The notes under the pieces are model-generated. The model saw only the letters and a list, made by a program, of their open reading frames with translations. It made no database searches and was not told the DNA's origin. A program made the translations under genes and the position numbers. From positions 6,331,431 to 6,395,430 of the forward strand of contig OX463784.1 in assembly GCA_949825025.1 (NCBI GenBank): a DNA stretch of 64,000 nucleotides. Direction: 5' to 3'. Of this stretch, positions 47,101 to 60,561 are shown one piece after another. The stretch comes from Siphlonurus alternatus. Lineage: Eukaryota; Arthropoda; Insecta; Ephemeroptera; Siphlonuridae. Positions within the stretch are counted from its first letter, which is position 1. Every line of letters begins with the position of its first letter.

Positions 47101-48720
47101 CTCTTTAATAAAAAATTAACATGTTTTAAAGAATATCGATTATTTGATTTGAACCTTTTTAAAATTAAGAAACAATAATAATCGAAAAACAGATCTTGAT
47201 TCAAATCGACTACTTTCTTTAATTTTTCATCCATCAGGAATAAAATTTTGTAATGAAAAAAATATGTATTGAGTGTCAGAAATCATTTTTTCTTTGTTAC
47301 TCAATTGAGCAGAAATAAATAAAAGAAAAAACAGTAAAATTTTAAATAAATTCATGTTTCCTTCATTCCACATAATTATTATTATCATCGAACAAATAAA
47401 AATTGTGGTGTTTTGTCTTCATAAATCAGTGTCGCAATACAATGCTCCAAGATTGAACTTTGCAGTGAAAAGTTCATTTACGTGCATGCTTGTGATACCT
47501 TTGTCACCATAAAAGTTATTCGATTATTTACACTGTATATTGGAATTTTTTGAATTTGCCAAATATTTTCAAAATTCAATTTTTATAAAAGATGATTTTC
47601 CTCTTCGATTTAATTTTATTTTAACTAATGTAAGTCAAAAAGAATATCAACATCATTTCTTATCTGAATTTTTTGAAACAATGTCCCCTAGAGGTTATGC
47701 AACCATTTTATCCCTTAAAGTAGTTTCTCTTTAATAAAAAAAAACATGTTTCAAAGAATATCGATTATTTGATATGAACCTTTTTACAATTAAAAAAAAA
47801 ATAATCGAACAACAGATCTTGATTCAAATAGCCTACTTTCTTTTTTCATTAATCAAGAATAAAATTTTGTGATAAAAAAAATGTATTGAGTGTCAGAAAT
47901 AATGTTTTTTTAATTACTCAATTGAGCGGCAATGAAAAAAAAAATACAGTCAAATTTTAAATAAATTCACGTTTCCTTCATTCCACATAATTATTATTTT
48001 CGATAGTGTGGTGTTTTATCTTCTTAAACCAGTGTCGCAATACAATGCTGTAATATAGAACTTTGTAGTGAAAAGTTCATTTACGTGTATGCTTGTGATA
48101 CCTTTGTCACCATAAAAGTGATGTGATTATTTGAACTCAATATATTGGAAATTTTGAATTTCCCAAATATTTTCAAAATTAAATTCTTATAAAAGATGAT
48201 ATCCCTCTTCTATTTACTTTTACTTTCACTAAAGTTAGTAGAAAGATTATCAAAATAATTTCATATCTGAATTTTTGTAATTAAAATTCTTTGGAGGATA
48301 TGCAACAATTTGAGCAATTATAACAATGTTTCTTAAATAAAAAAAAAACATGTATAAAAGAATTTCGATTATTTGATACGAACCTATATAAAATTAAAAT
48401 ATGTAATGATTGAAAAACAGATCTATAGTCAATTAGCCTGCTTTCTCTCTTCTTCCATCTGGAATAAAATTTCATAAAAAAAAAGTATTGATGGTCACGA
48501 ATCATATATTTTTAGTTACTCAATTGAGCAGAAAAAAAATACATGTTTAAAATTTATAATAAATTCATGTTTCCATCACTCCACATAATTGATATTTTCA
48601 TCTGACAAATAAAATGTGTGGTATTTTATCTTCATTGATAAGTGTCGCAATATATGGCTCCAAAATCGAACTTTGCGGTAAAAGGTTCATTTATGTGCAC
48701 GCTTGTAATACCATTGTCTC
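41133..48720 (-). repeat. Satellite array, leftward arm (about 14 monomers, dimeric order)
   Basis: Reverse-oriented cores (CAGTGTCGCAATACAATGCT ... GCATGCTTGTGATACC) start near 41133, 41634, 42264, 42762, 43389, 43892, 44525, 45027, 45660, 46167, 46800, 47427, 48030 and 48640. Spacing alternates about 500 and 630 bp over the first eleven, giving a dimeric higher-order unit of about 1130 bp. The last copies lose this order and the final one is clearly diverged. No R6 elements are present in this arm. Small open frames at 44839, 46914 and 47540 are repeat shadows. Confidence 0.95.
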
Positions 48721-49400
48721 CGTATAAGTGATGTGATTATTTGTACTTAACATATCAGATTATTTTGAATTTCCTTGAACTACCTGAAATAATATATTTT
48801 CGTTTTCTTCATTTTTTTTTTCAATTTTTAATTTTTAATATATTCATTTCTGTTTACGATTCGTTTTTATTTTCAATTAAGTGGTTCTTAGAAATCATCA
48901 TGATCGTTTTTTAATCGAAAGACATTTATTTTTTCTACCGACAAATAAATTTTAGGACTTCATAATCATCTTAGAAAATTGTCTTCGTATTAGTCTTCAT
49001 AATGGAACTTTCACTGTCCCTTTTTCAGCTATGTTGCTCTCAGCGACAATTTTTGTCAGCGGATTTTCTTGGAACTCGATGAAGGGCACAAAAGCTTTAA
49101 AATGGAACTTTGTCGCCAGAACGGTATTTTAAATTGAACCTTTTCCTACCACATTGGTTTTATCAATTAAAATTATTCTGGTGGTGTGAAAATTTCAAAA
49201 ACCATTAAAATTGCTTTTTTATGATTGGATTTATGTGCCTAATTAATTTTGTAATTTTAGCATCATTTTTTAAGTGTGTCGTCATAAGCGGTAATAAAAT
49301 TCTCTGAATGTCGCCACAATATAAGGCCTTAAATCGGTAAAAATCAGTGTCGTCACAACCATGCATGATCCGGAATGGTAGGTTAAATTCACTATATCGG
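48721..49400. repeat. Decayed satellite border
   Basis: Scattered core-like pieces such as ATGGAACTTTCACTG and ATGGAACTTTGTCGCC persist to about 49140 without regular spacing, mirroring the decayed left border near 33.3 kb. Confidence 0.5.
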
Positions 49401-49900
49401 AATTCAATATAAGCTTTAATACGTTATAGAAGAGCATTGTATTTTGTGTATGTAATATGGATTATATGTACAAAATCCTCTTTTCAAAAGATTCATTTTG
49501 TGTAATGTGAGATTATTAATGAAGTACTTTAATATTAAAAATCAATATTTCATTCTGCATGAAATAAATTATATATAATGAAGTTCATGAATTTATTATA
49601 GATAGTTGAGTGTTGAGTGCAGTTATAATTGCATTATATTGGTTGTATTTATAGAACTTCATTTTATTTCCTATATGAACACTTTTGTTTTAATTCAACT
49701 ATAGCACAAACTATAATATAATCATAGATATTTAAAACGTATTCCATGTGATATATAAACTTTGTGGCAGTATTAATGTTCTTGGGTTCAAATAATTTTC
49801 ATCTTTTAATTACTTTTAACATCTTTCCCCTTTTTTTTTACTCCTCTCTTGCATGTACATAGTTTTGGCCCCCCCCCCCACTTTTTCAAAATATTAGTAT
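49401..49900. other. AT-rich DNA, nothing recognised
   Basis: Ends in a run of C residues at about 49869-49879. No gene was seen. Confidence 0.5.
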
Positions 49901-50121
49901 CGTTTGTGCTGGTTTGTGACGTTGAAATTTTCGTTTGTGCCATTTGCATATCCTTATAATTAACGGTTTTAATTGGGGGCTACTTAACGGTAGCCCCCCC
50001 TATTTTTGAAAAGTAGTGTTTTTTCTAGCCAAATCGTTTGCGCTACGTTTGTGCTGGTTTGTGCCGTCGGAATTTTCGTTTGTGCCATTTGCGTATCTTT
50101 ATAATTAACGGTTTTAATTGG
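49901..50121 (+). repeat. Direct repeats flanking a GC hairpin
   Basis: Two about 76-bp direct copies (49901-49976 and 50046-50121) share CGTTTGTGCTGGTTTGTG, TTTTCGTTTGTGCCATTTGC and TTATAATTAACGGTTTTAAT. Between them a perfect hairpin GGGGGCTAC / GTAGCCCCC (49975-49983, 49990-49998) has loop TTAACG. The second copy is slightly diverged. Not recognised as a known family. Confidence 0.75.
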
Positions 50122-50184
50122 ATTTTCAAGAAAAAGAGAGGGAAATGTACAAATTTTTCTTTCTCTTATAGAGCGTGAAATATT

Positions 50185-50325
50185 GGGCGCAATTTACGAA
50201 GAGTTTAGTTCAAGTTATCCTTGCATTTTTTTTCACTATATAACAACGTTTAGTGTCAACCTAAATCAACAACACTAATCTTACAATAATTAGTGAGAAA
50301 GCTGCAATGGATGATTTGAATCGCT
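50185..50325. mobile_element. R4 element, diverged
   Basis: Starts GGGCGCAATTTACGAAGAG and ends GATTTGAATCGC, with inner CAACGTTTAGTGTCAACC. Both ends have several substitutions. Confidence 0.7.
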
Positions 50326-50330
50326 TCCAT

Positions 50331-50580
50331 TCCTTAGTTGAAAAATTACGTCTTCAGCTAATTTTTTACACGTCTAAACCCAATCTTTTTAATTTTAAAA
50401 CATATTTCTTATTTCCTCTCTCAAAGTGAGGATAAAATGGAAAAAATAATTCTAACATTTTATGCTCAATAAGAGGAAAGAAGACGTAATCTCGTTTTTT
50501 TCCCCTTCTAAAATGGTGCAAAATAAGAGGGAATTAGACAAGGAAAGAGAATAAAAGAAAAATTTATTTCAAATTGAGTT
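50331..50580 (+). mobile_element. R1 element
   Basis: From TCCTTAGTTGAAAAATTACG to TTATTTCAAATTGAGT. Directly follows the R4 copy. Confidence 0.82.
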
Positions 50581-50604
50581 ACCTATATTTCATTTTTCGA
50601 GTGG

Positions 50605-50692
50605 AAGAAGTAAGATGTGAACAGACGCGGGAAGATAAGATTTTTTATAAGATTAGGTTTATAGATTTGAAGCTAAAATTTTTCAACTAAAG
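50605..50692 (-). mobile_element. R1 fragment, minus strand
   Basis: GATTAGGTTTATAGATTTGA and TTTTTCAACTAAAG mark the 5' part of an inverted R1 copy close behind the previous one. Confidence 0.6.
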
Positions 50693-51103
50693 AATATTTT
50701 GAAGCAAAATTTTATTAATTTTATTTTTAATTTTATGTATTTTGATACAGAAAGCGATTTTTTAATATTCCTCGTGTTGGTAGATTTATTTTCGAACAAA
50801 ATCAACGTAACGTGCTTGCAAACTGCCTACACTGCTTACAAATTGAACTTTGACCTCTTGCGGTTGAAAGGTTAAAAAATATTAACAAAAAACATTTTAT
50901 TTCAGGTATTTTTATTGTATATATTTGGATATACCTTTTAAAGCTAAAAAGATAAAAGAAAAATATTTTGAAAATAATTTAACTTGAGTCAAAAATCAAA
51001 ATAATTATGCCATAAGAAGAAGAATATTTAAATAAAATTGTTAATAAACAAATTATTATTGAATTAATTTTAGTATAAATTTAATTTTCATGGAAAAAAC
51101 TTA

Positions 51104-51377
51104 CCCTAGTTGAAAAGTTGAAAACTTACGTCTTCAACTCTTCCTTTACACTTCTAAACCTAATTTTGTAGCGTTTTTTTTTTTTTTTTTGTATTTCAAA
51201 AACTTTTTTTTCCCCCCTCTTCGCTCAGTCAGAATAAAATGGAAACAATATTTCGAACATTTTATGTTAAATAAGAGGAAAATAGACATAATCTCGTCTT
51301 TTTCCCTTTTATATGGTGCAAAAAAGAGGGGAATTATAAGGATAAAAGTATAAAAGACGAAATTTATTTCAACTCGG
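51104..51377 (+). mobile_element. R1 element
   Basis: Starts CCCTAGTTGAAAAGTTG after TA and ends TTTCAACTCGG before ATA. Contains a short duplicated TTGAAAA at the start and an expanded T run near 51175. Confidence 0.85.
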
Positions 51378-51638
51378 ATATTTATAAAAAATTAATTATG
51401 AATACCCTTTTTGTTTGGATAAAAAAAAAACATTCCCTGACATATTAACCAAGTGTCTTTGCTTCAACTGTATCCACTTACACTATTGCTCCTAAATAAT
51501 TTTGTGTGACATTAAAGCACAAAGGAAATGGGCCATCAAAGTCACTTACTTAATACGATTGCGCTCGTACATACTCTCTCTGTCATAGCAAAACACACTA
51601 CTCTGGTGTTAGTCATTCAAAACAGTCACTTATACTTA

Positions 51639-52085
51639 CCCTAGTTGAAAAATTACGTCTTCAACTCATCTTTTATACGTCTAAACCTAATCTTTTTACC
51701 TCTTAAACATATCTTATTTCCTCTTCGCTCAAAATGAGGATAAAATGAAGACAATGGGGGGCAGTCTCAAAGCATTTTAACCCCAAATTTAGCCCCAAGT
51801 TTTATCCCTGGTACTAAACATGGTTTTAAACCAGGGGCTAACCATGTTTAGCTCCTAGTTTAGCACCATGTTTAGTACCAGGGATAAAACTTGGGGCTAA
51901 AATGGAGGTTAAAGTGCTTTGTGAATGTCCCCCAATATTTCTAACATTTTATGTTCAAGAAGATGAAAAAATACATAATCTCGTATTTTCACCTCTTTTT
52001 CCTCTAAAATGGTGCAAAATACGAGGAGAAAAGATGAGAGGAGAGCTTAATAGCGAAGAAATTATAAAATTTATTTCAACTCGGG
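51639..52085 (+). mobile_element. R1 element hosting an R5 insertion
   Basis: Full-length R1 (TA before, TATA after; CCCTAGTTGAAAA to CAACTCGGG). Its middle segment GAAGACAATATTTCTAAC is split by the R5 element at 51756-51933. Removing that insert restores a normal-length R1 copy. Confidence 0.9.
51756..51933. mobile_element. R5 fold-back element with a readable 3-bp duplication
   Basis: 178 bp, GGGGGGCAGTCTCAAAGC to GCTTTGTGAATGTCCCCC, with long pairing arms including AGTTTTATCCCTGGTACTAA and its mirror. The host R1 reads GACAATATTTCT when intact. Here AAT appears on both sides (51753-51755, 51934-51936), so a 3-bp duplication is directly shown. Confidence 0.92.
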
Positions 52086-52089
52086 TATA

Positions 52090-52855
52090 CTAATACTTGT
52101 GACTGTGTATTTTTTTTATAATAAACTTGATGCATGTGCACTAGCTATTACTGCAAACTTTTGATATACTCAATCAAAGTATAATTATATTAATATACTC
52201 ACGTGTGGTTTGAAAAAATGTTGTTTAACTATTATTTCTTGGCAACATTTTTATCAAACAATATGCACTCATAATCTCATAATTTATTAAGTCTTTGAGT
52301 AATTTAAAAAGCTAATCTCGTACTTTATAGCATAAACCTATATGGTTTAATTATAATAAAGGTGCAAGTTTTTTTGAACAATTTATTAACAGAGGTTAGG
52401 GTTTATAGCAATTATAATTTTTTTTTTTTTTTAATAACATTACATTATTCCTAATTCGAGTGTTTTATTTTACCCTTTTTCTTAAAACTTAATTTTCTGT
52501 ACTCCATTTACCTCATTTTCGCAGGTATATTAGAGAATTCAATTCTAATTTATAAATTCAAAAGTTGTAAATATATAATATAATTATTATATGTATTAAT
52601 AATTAGTAACGTCTGTTACATTTGTTATAAACAAACTTCCAAATCCAAGATAAATTGTTAATAGCACGATCTTTTGCAGAGCCTTTAAAGATGAAAGATG
52701 ACACGGACAGTATCTGTTTACCAATTTATAAATGTACAAAAATGTCAAGTAAGATACTGTCTCAAGTTACATTTTGAAACTGCATTAGGTATGAAAATAC
52801 TACATTTCCTTTTTCTGACGATTTTCACAACTAGTTAGTAAATAAGTCTCACAAA
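52090..52855. other. AT-rich DNA, nothing recognised
   Basis: No gene, RNA or shared repeat was found. Confidence 0.5.
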
Positions 52856-53182
52856 TGGACAACGTATATGAAATTTTTTTATTGCAGAAATGAATAGAGG
52901 GTACCAAATTATGCTACTCTGAATTTTTTCAGATTTTTTTGAAACCCAGAACTATTTTTAAATAATTATTGAAAGTGCGGCCACGCCCCCTGGAGGCGTC
53001 AATAGGCGCCCAGTCTCTATCCTTTTTATTAAGAATTCAGAGGTGCCAACTGAAATCACACGACTTTCAATAATTATTTAAAAATAGTTCCGGGTCTCAA
53101 AAAAATCTGAAAAACTCAGAGTAGCATAATTTGGTGCCCTCTATTCATTTCTGCAATAAAATATTTTCATGTATGTTGTCCA
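52856..53182. mobile_element. R6a element outside the satellite
   Basis: Ends TGGACAACGTATATGAAATT and TTTCATGTATGTTGTCCA, with centre CCACGCCCCCTGGAGGCGTC. A solitary copy away from the array, showing R6a is a dispersed transposon and not part of the satellite by origin. Confidence 0.9.
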
Positions 53183-53184
53183 CT

Positions 53185-54110
53185 ATTAAATTTGACCTTA
53201 CTTTAAGAAAATCCCTATTTAAATAATATATCATAATTATTGATTTTCAAATCGTAATAATTAGATATTATAACTTCAGATTCCGATTAATTTTTATTTA
53301 CAGAAATTAAACGCACAGCAATCATTTTTGTTTTTTCGGCACATTCAGTATATCAATTGAGTTGGGATATACTATATATAAATATTTATTTTCCAAAGTA
53401 AAATTTACACAAATCTTTATAATTTTAAATATTATGCATTTTTTTTTAAGTTAAAACATTTTTTTAAATTATGAATTTTTTTTTTTTTTTTATAATTAAA
53501 TTAAAATAAACATTTAGAAATATTAATTTAAAATTTTATAACTTTACACACATGTAATAAATTTTATTTTTGTGATTAACATTGGTCGGATGTAGGGAGT
53601 TTCGACACTTTTTTTGCAGGAAGACTTTATAATAAGCTTACAACCGATCAGTTAAGTCAAAAGAATGTTCAAAAGTTCAGTCAAAATTCTTCCACTTCCG
53701 GTAGTATTCCAACATATATTATGTTAAACTTCACGAAAAAAACGTTTTTTTTTTCTCTCTATTTTTAAACATGAATTAACAAAGTAAGACTTGAAAATCA
53801 GTTTTCACACATTTTAATGAAATTTGGAATGAAAGAATCTGATTGGATGAGTGCGAGAGATGTCATCCAATCACTTTAATTGATTTTGCCTCCAACACAT
53901 GGCCAGCTAGACAGATTAACGACACAATTTAGCGCCGCACAGACGAGCACAGACTTGCTATTTAGGTCAATTACACTGACAAAATCGTCACTCCATGTAA
54001 GGTACTTCTCATTGACAAAGTGTAGGGGATATTGTAGCCAGTTTCAAGAATTCTTTTCTGATTGATAACCCGTATGAATCTTATTATTGCGTAATAATGT
54101 ATTTGGACCT
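53185..54110. other. AT-rich DNA, no gene supported
   Basis: The segment 53880-54065 is less AT-rich and has a 61-codon frame without recognised motifs. Possibly an old element remnant. Confidence 0.4.
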
Positions 54111-54112
54111 TA

Positions 54113-54446
54113 ATGGAGTATCGACCTCAATTTGTTTCATTGCAGAAATGGATAAAGCGTGCAAAGTTATGCTACCCTGATTTTTTTCAGATTTTTTAGA
54201 GCCCGGGAACTATTTTTAAAAAATTATTGAAAGTTCTTTTTATGACGTCACGAGTCACGAGACGGCAGGTCCTGTCCTTTTCTTAAGGAGTGGTGCCTCG
54301 TGACGTCACAAAAAGAACTTTCAGTAATTTTTTAAAACTACTTCCAGGGCTCTAAAAATTCTGAAAAAATATCAGGGTAGCATAACTTTGCACCCTCTAT
54401 TCATTTCTGTAATAATAATAAAAAAAATTGAGGTCGTTACTCCATT
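54113..54446. mobile_element. R6-related fold-back element with CRE motifs
   Basis: Ends AATGGAGTATCGACCTCAAT and ATTGAGGTCGTTACTCCATT. The arms share R6a features (GCAGAAATGGATAAAGCGTG, CTATTTTTAAAAAATTATTG). The centre has TATGACGTCACGAG and CGTGACGTCACAAAAAG, two CREs on opposite arms. Confidence 0.85.
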
Positions 54447-54452
54447 GAGTAT

Positions 54453-54666
54453 GTTACCTCTGGACAGCATGAACTTTACTCCTGCCTCACTTGCTAGAAC
54501 TGCAGCTTCAATAGACAGAGAGATGCAGATTTGCAATTTTGGGAGATGTAAGAAGAGCACCCAGTCTATCAATATCAAAATAGTTTTGGTTCACCACACC
54601 TCCATAGACTGCGTGGTAACGTCTACAAACAAAGCAGCAGTAACGTTCGTGGTGTCCGGAGGTGTA
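54453..54666. mobile_element. R7 element
   Basis: GTTACCTCTGGACAGCATGA to TTCGTGGTGTCCGGAGGTGT then AC. The inner order is flipped compared with 11124-11330. Abuts the preceding R6-related element. Open frames on both strands are repeat shadows. Confidence 0.85.
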
Positions 54667-54669
54667 CGG

Positions 54670-55241
54670 ATTTTTAAAAACAAATGAATTTTTTCGAGTA
54701 ACAAACATTTTTTTAAAATCAAGCTTTATAATGCTATAGCGTCATTTAGTCTTAAAAAAACTTGAAAACTTAATTCTATGAAGATAAATTACTTGATTAT
54801 TCTCTAAAACAGTCTTTTACTCGATTATTGAGGGAGTAAAAAAGTCAAGGACTTACTTCCTTCAATTGTTTTAAAAAACAAAAAATTATTTTAAAATGTT
54901 AATTCAAATAATATTTTATTAAAAATAATTTCAATTTTATTTAAACAATATTTTATTTAGAAAGAATTTCAATGTTTTTTTTTGTTTTTGTTTTTTTAAT
55001 TTGTAAACAGTATTACATTTTCAAAACATGCTTCTTAAAGAAATTTTAACTTTTTTGTACTGTATTTAATTTTATTTTTAAATTATTTTTGACTTCAATT
55101 TTGAAGCAAATGTTACATAGGGTACAGTGACCAAATTCAGTTGTAGTATTTTTGTGAATATAAAATAACATTAAATTTAATAGAAAAACGGTTATAATAT
55201 TAAAAGGACACATTATTACAAATGAAAAGTGGTTAAAATAA
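54670..55241. other. AT-rich DNA, nothing recognised
   Basis: No gene or recurrent repeat seen. Confidence 0.5.
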
Positions 55242-55245
55242 TTAA

Positions 55246-55590
55246 GGGTATAAGGTAACGCCACCAATGTTAAAAAAAATCCCTCACAAAAATTCTGAAA
55301 AAAATTTAAAATGTTCTCCTCTACGGCCCCTATCAGTAGCTAAAATATCAGGTATACAAATACGATCTAGTTTTTGAGTTATGAATTTTTAAAGTTGACC
55401 AATTTAACATGGGAGTTTCATTTCTCCATGTTAAAGTAGTCAACTTTAAAATTTTATAACTCAAAAACTAGATCGTATTTGTATACCTGATATTTTAGGT
55501 ACTGATAGGGGGTATAGAGGAGAACATTTTAAATTTTTTTCAGAATTTTTGTGAGGGATTTTTTTTAACATTGGTGGCGTTACCTTACCC
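55246..55590. mobile_element. R2 element with intact TTAA flanks
   Basis: TTAA at 55242-55245 and 55591-55594. Ends GGGTATAAGGTAACGCCACC and GGTGGCGTTACCTTACCC. Inner arms ATCAGGTATACAAATACGAT and mirror. Arms are well preserved; a sister subfamily of 18313-18666. Confidence 0.9.
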
Positions 55591-55594
55591 TTAA

Positions 55595-56124
<530 letters not shown>

Positions 56125-56159
56125 TACGTCTTTCTACCCTTCTCTCTATAACTAAAAAA

Positions 56160-56702
56160 CAATCCAATTCTATTTTGAACTCCTTGGATTAGATTTTCTA
56201 ACGATAAGTTAACGTTAAACTTGAGAAAATTGCACTTTAGTAGCTCAAACTTAGGTCCATAGTACTTAGAAATATTCAAAATTATCCCCCCAACAGGTCT
56301 GTTTCTCGCTCTTGGTTTCTAATTCTCTCTATTATACCTTTCCCTCCACATAATATATTTAACTGAAGTCCATCCATATCTATTTTGAACTCCTTGGGCT
56401 AAATTTCTAATAATAAGTTTAGAAAATTATACACTCTAGTAATATATAAACTTAGGCCTACAGAGAAATTTATATACAAAATTATCTCCCCAAAATAAGT
56501 CTGTCTTCCTGTCTCTTTCTCTTTGTTTCTAAGTATCTTTATACCTTTCCCTTCATATAATATCTTTAACTGAAGTGTATCCAATTATATTTTAAACTTC
56601 TTGAGTTAGAATTTCTAATGATAAGTTTGCATTAGACGTGAGAGAATTGCACTTCAGTAGCTCAAACTTATTAGGCCTACAGTACTTAGAAATTTATATA
56701 CA

Positions 56703-56704
<2 letters not shown>
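56160..56704 (+). repeat. Three diverged tandem units of about 208 bp
   Basis: The landmark TATTTTGAACTCCTTGG occurs at 56171, 56381 and, altered, at about 56587. Each is followed by CTAATnATAAGTT, AAAATTGCACTTTAGTAGCT-like and ACTTAGAAAT segments. Only part of the third unit is present before the next (TC)n tract. Confidence 0.8.

Positions 56705-56705
<1 letters not shown>

Positions 56706-56783
<78 letters not shown>
56706..56783 (+). repeat. (TC)n microsatellite
   Basis: About 39 TC dinucleotides. It follows the same TATACAATATT context in which the other units keep only short pyrimidine runs. Confidence 0.98.
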
Positions 56784-56787
<4 letters not shown>

Positions 56788-56799
56788 AGATTCAATCGA

Positions 56800-57120
56800 T
56801 ACTTCCCCAACAAGAAGGTCCCTGGACGTTAATTCAATGTTCGTACATGTTTACTGGATACATCCTCCAAGGAACACAAAATTCAATATCATACACAAAT
56901 ATTATACTTGGCCTTTCAAATTGATGGAAAACTTCTTTTTATTTGTTATTAAATTAATTTAATAACAAAGTTCTCAACCAGTCCTAAGTTGAACCTGTGT
57001 GTTAAACAATGACTCATTTAAAAAAAGGTCGCACAAAAGATTAATGTTTGGAAAATTAAGTAATGGGAATTTTAAATAGACTTTTACATGATGAGATTTA
57101 AGGCAAATTAATATTTAGAT
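56800..57120. other. AT-rich DNA, nothing recognised
   Basis: No feature seen. Confidence 0.45.
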
Positions 57121-57127
57121 TCCTTTG

Positions 57128-57306
57128 AGGGACATTCACAAAGCACTTTAACCCCAACTTTAGCCCCAAGTTTTATCCCTGGTATACTAAACATGGTACT
57201 AAACTAGGAGCTAGACATGGTTAGCCCCTAGTTTAGCACCATGTTTAGTACCAGGGATAAAACTTGGGGCTAAAGTTGGGGTTAAAGTGCTTTGTGAATA
57301 CCCCCC
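57128..57306. mobile_element. R5 fold-back element
   Basis: AGGGACATTCACAAAGCACT to TGCTTTGTGAATACCCCCC, with arms nearly fully complementary. The left end has lost some G residues. TTTG occurs on both sides, so the duplication length in this copy is ambiguous. Confidence 0.87.
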
Positions 57307-57482
57307 TTTGATAATATAATTGGAGTAGCGTTTAGTTAAGAAATTATCAAATATATTTAACCAAATAACATGGACAAAATTATAAAATTGAATACAGATT
57401 TTTTAACGTTATAATTTCTATAATACAAAGCTCAATATATTTAGTACAAAGTTTTTGTAATGTTATAATTACACTAATTCAT

Positions 57483-57609
57483 GTACAGGCATCGCCTCGG
57501 GCAATTTTCTGTTTCCAGCTTTGTTAATCACCATGTGCCGTAAGAATAACACAGGACATGGTGATTAACAAGTCTGCAAGTGGGAAATTTTCCAAGGCAA
57601 CGAGTGTAC
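57483..57609. mobile_element. R3 hairpin element
   Basis: GTACAGGCATCGCCTCGG to GGCAACGAGTGTAC, with GCTTTGTTAATCACCATG and CATGGTGATTAACAAG pairing in the centre. Confidence 0.8.
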
Positions 57610-57658
57610 ACTTAGTAAATCATTAAAAATGGAATACAAACGTTTATCAAATTGTTAT

Positions 57659-57934
57659 CCCTAGTTGAAAAATTACGTCTTCAACTCATCCTTTACACGT
57701 CTAAACCTATAAATCTTAGAATTTTACCTCTAAAACACATCTTAATTTCCTCTTCGCTCAAAGTGAGGATGAAATGAAGCAAATATTTCTAACATTTTAT
57801 GCTCAAGAAGAGGAAAGAAGACGTAATCTCGTCTTGTCCCCTCTTCTTTCTCCCAAAATGGTGCAAAAATAGAGGACAAAAGACGAGAGGAGAGCTTAAT
57901 GGTGAAGAAAAGATGAAATTTATTTCAACTTGAG
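57659..57934 (+). mobile_element. R1 element
   Basis: CCCTAGTTGAAAAATTACGT to TTTCAACTTGAG. The right end is mutated. Confidence 0.87.
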
Positions 57935-57939
57935 TTTAC

Positions 57940-58330
57940 ATTAATATTTTAAATTTTGAATATTTATACAAATACCTCTAATTTTATAATATTTAAAATA
58001 TTTTAAGTAAACAAGAAATATAAACACATTTTATTTTAGCTGTAGTAAAAGTAAACTACCTACTACCGTTACTGACAAAACATAATGTATAACATATGAA
58101 ATAAAGCTTTTATAAAATTAAGAGCTTTTAAAAATATTCTAATGTAAACACATGCCACTAAAGGTTTAATTCCGAAAAGCTTTTACTTACCTGTGTATGA
58201 TAATTATGCGTGTGTTATTTTGAGGATAAAGAGAGAAAATTTACCACCGAGGTTGTGGAAGAGGTGCATAATTTAACATTAAAACATTCCAAAGTAACTA
58301 GAAACTAGATCGTACACTTTTATAATTAGG
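57940..58330. other. AT-rich DNA, nothing recognised
   Basis: No feature seen. Confidence 0.45.
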
Positions 58331-58332
58331 TA

Positions 58333-58602
58333 TCCTGAGTTGAAATAAATTTCATCTTTTCTTCGCTATTAAAATCTCCTCTCGTCTTTTCTCCTCTTAT
58401 TTTGCACCATTTTAGAAGAAAAAACAGGTGAAAAAGACGAGATTACGTATTTTTTCTTCTTCTTGAACATAAAATGTTAGAAATATTGTCTTCATTTCAT
58501 CCTTACTTTGAGCGAAGAGAAAATAAGATGTGTTTTAGAGGTAAAAAGGTTAGGTTTAGATGGGTAAAAGATGAGTTGAAGACGAAATTTTTCAACTAGG
58601 GG
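58333..58602 (-). mobile_element. R1 element, minus strand
   Basis: TCCTGAGTTGAAATAAATTT to TTTTTCAACTAGGGG, followed by TA. The interior is close to the family norm. Forms an inverted pair with 57659-57934. Confidence 0.88.
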
Positions 58603-58604
58603 TA

Positions 58605-60561
<1,957 letters not shown>

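Noticed and set aside
46914..47734. Two related 64-codon proteins in the satellite, and the 87-codon frame at 40681
   Set aside because: Similarity comes from the repeat unit. Most monomers have stops or frameshifts in this frame.
34338..48720. CRISPR array
   Set aside because: The repeat is about 85 bp within units of 380-630 bp, spacers are themselves homologous, orientation inverts, and the genome is eukaryotic with no cas genes.
53880..54065. Possible exon or retrotransposon fragment
   Set aside because: The composition is less AT-rich, but the 61-codon frame lacks any recognisable motif or splice signals.
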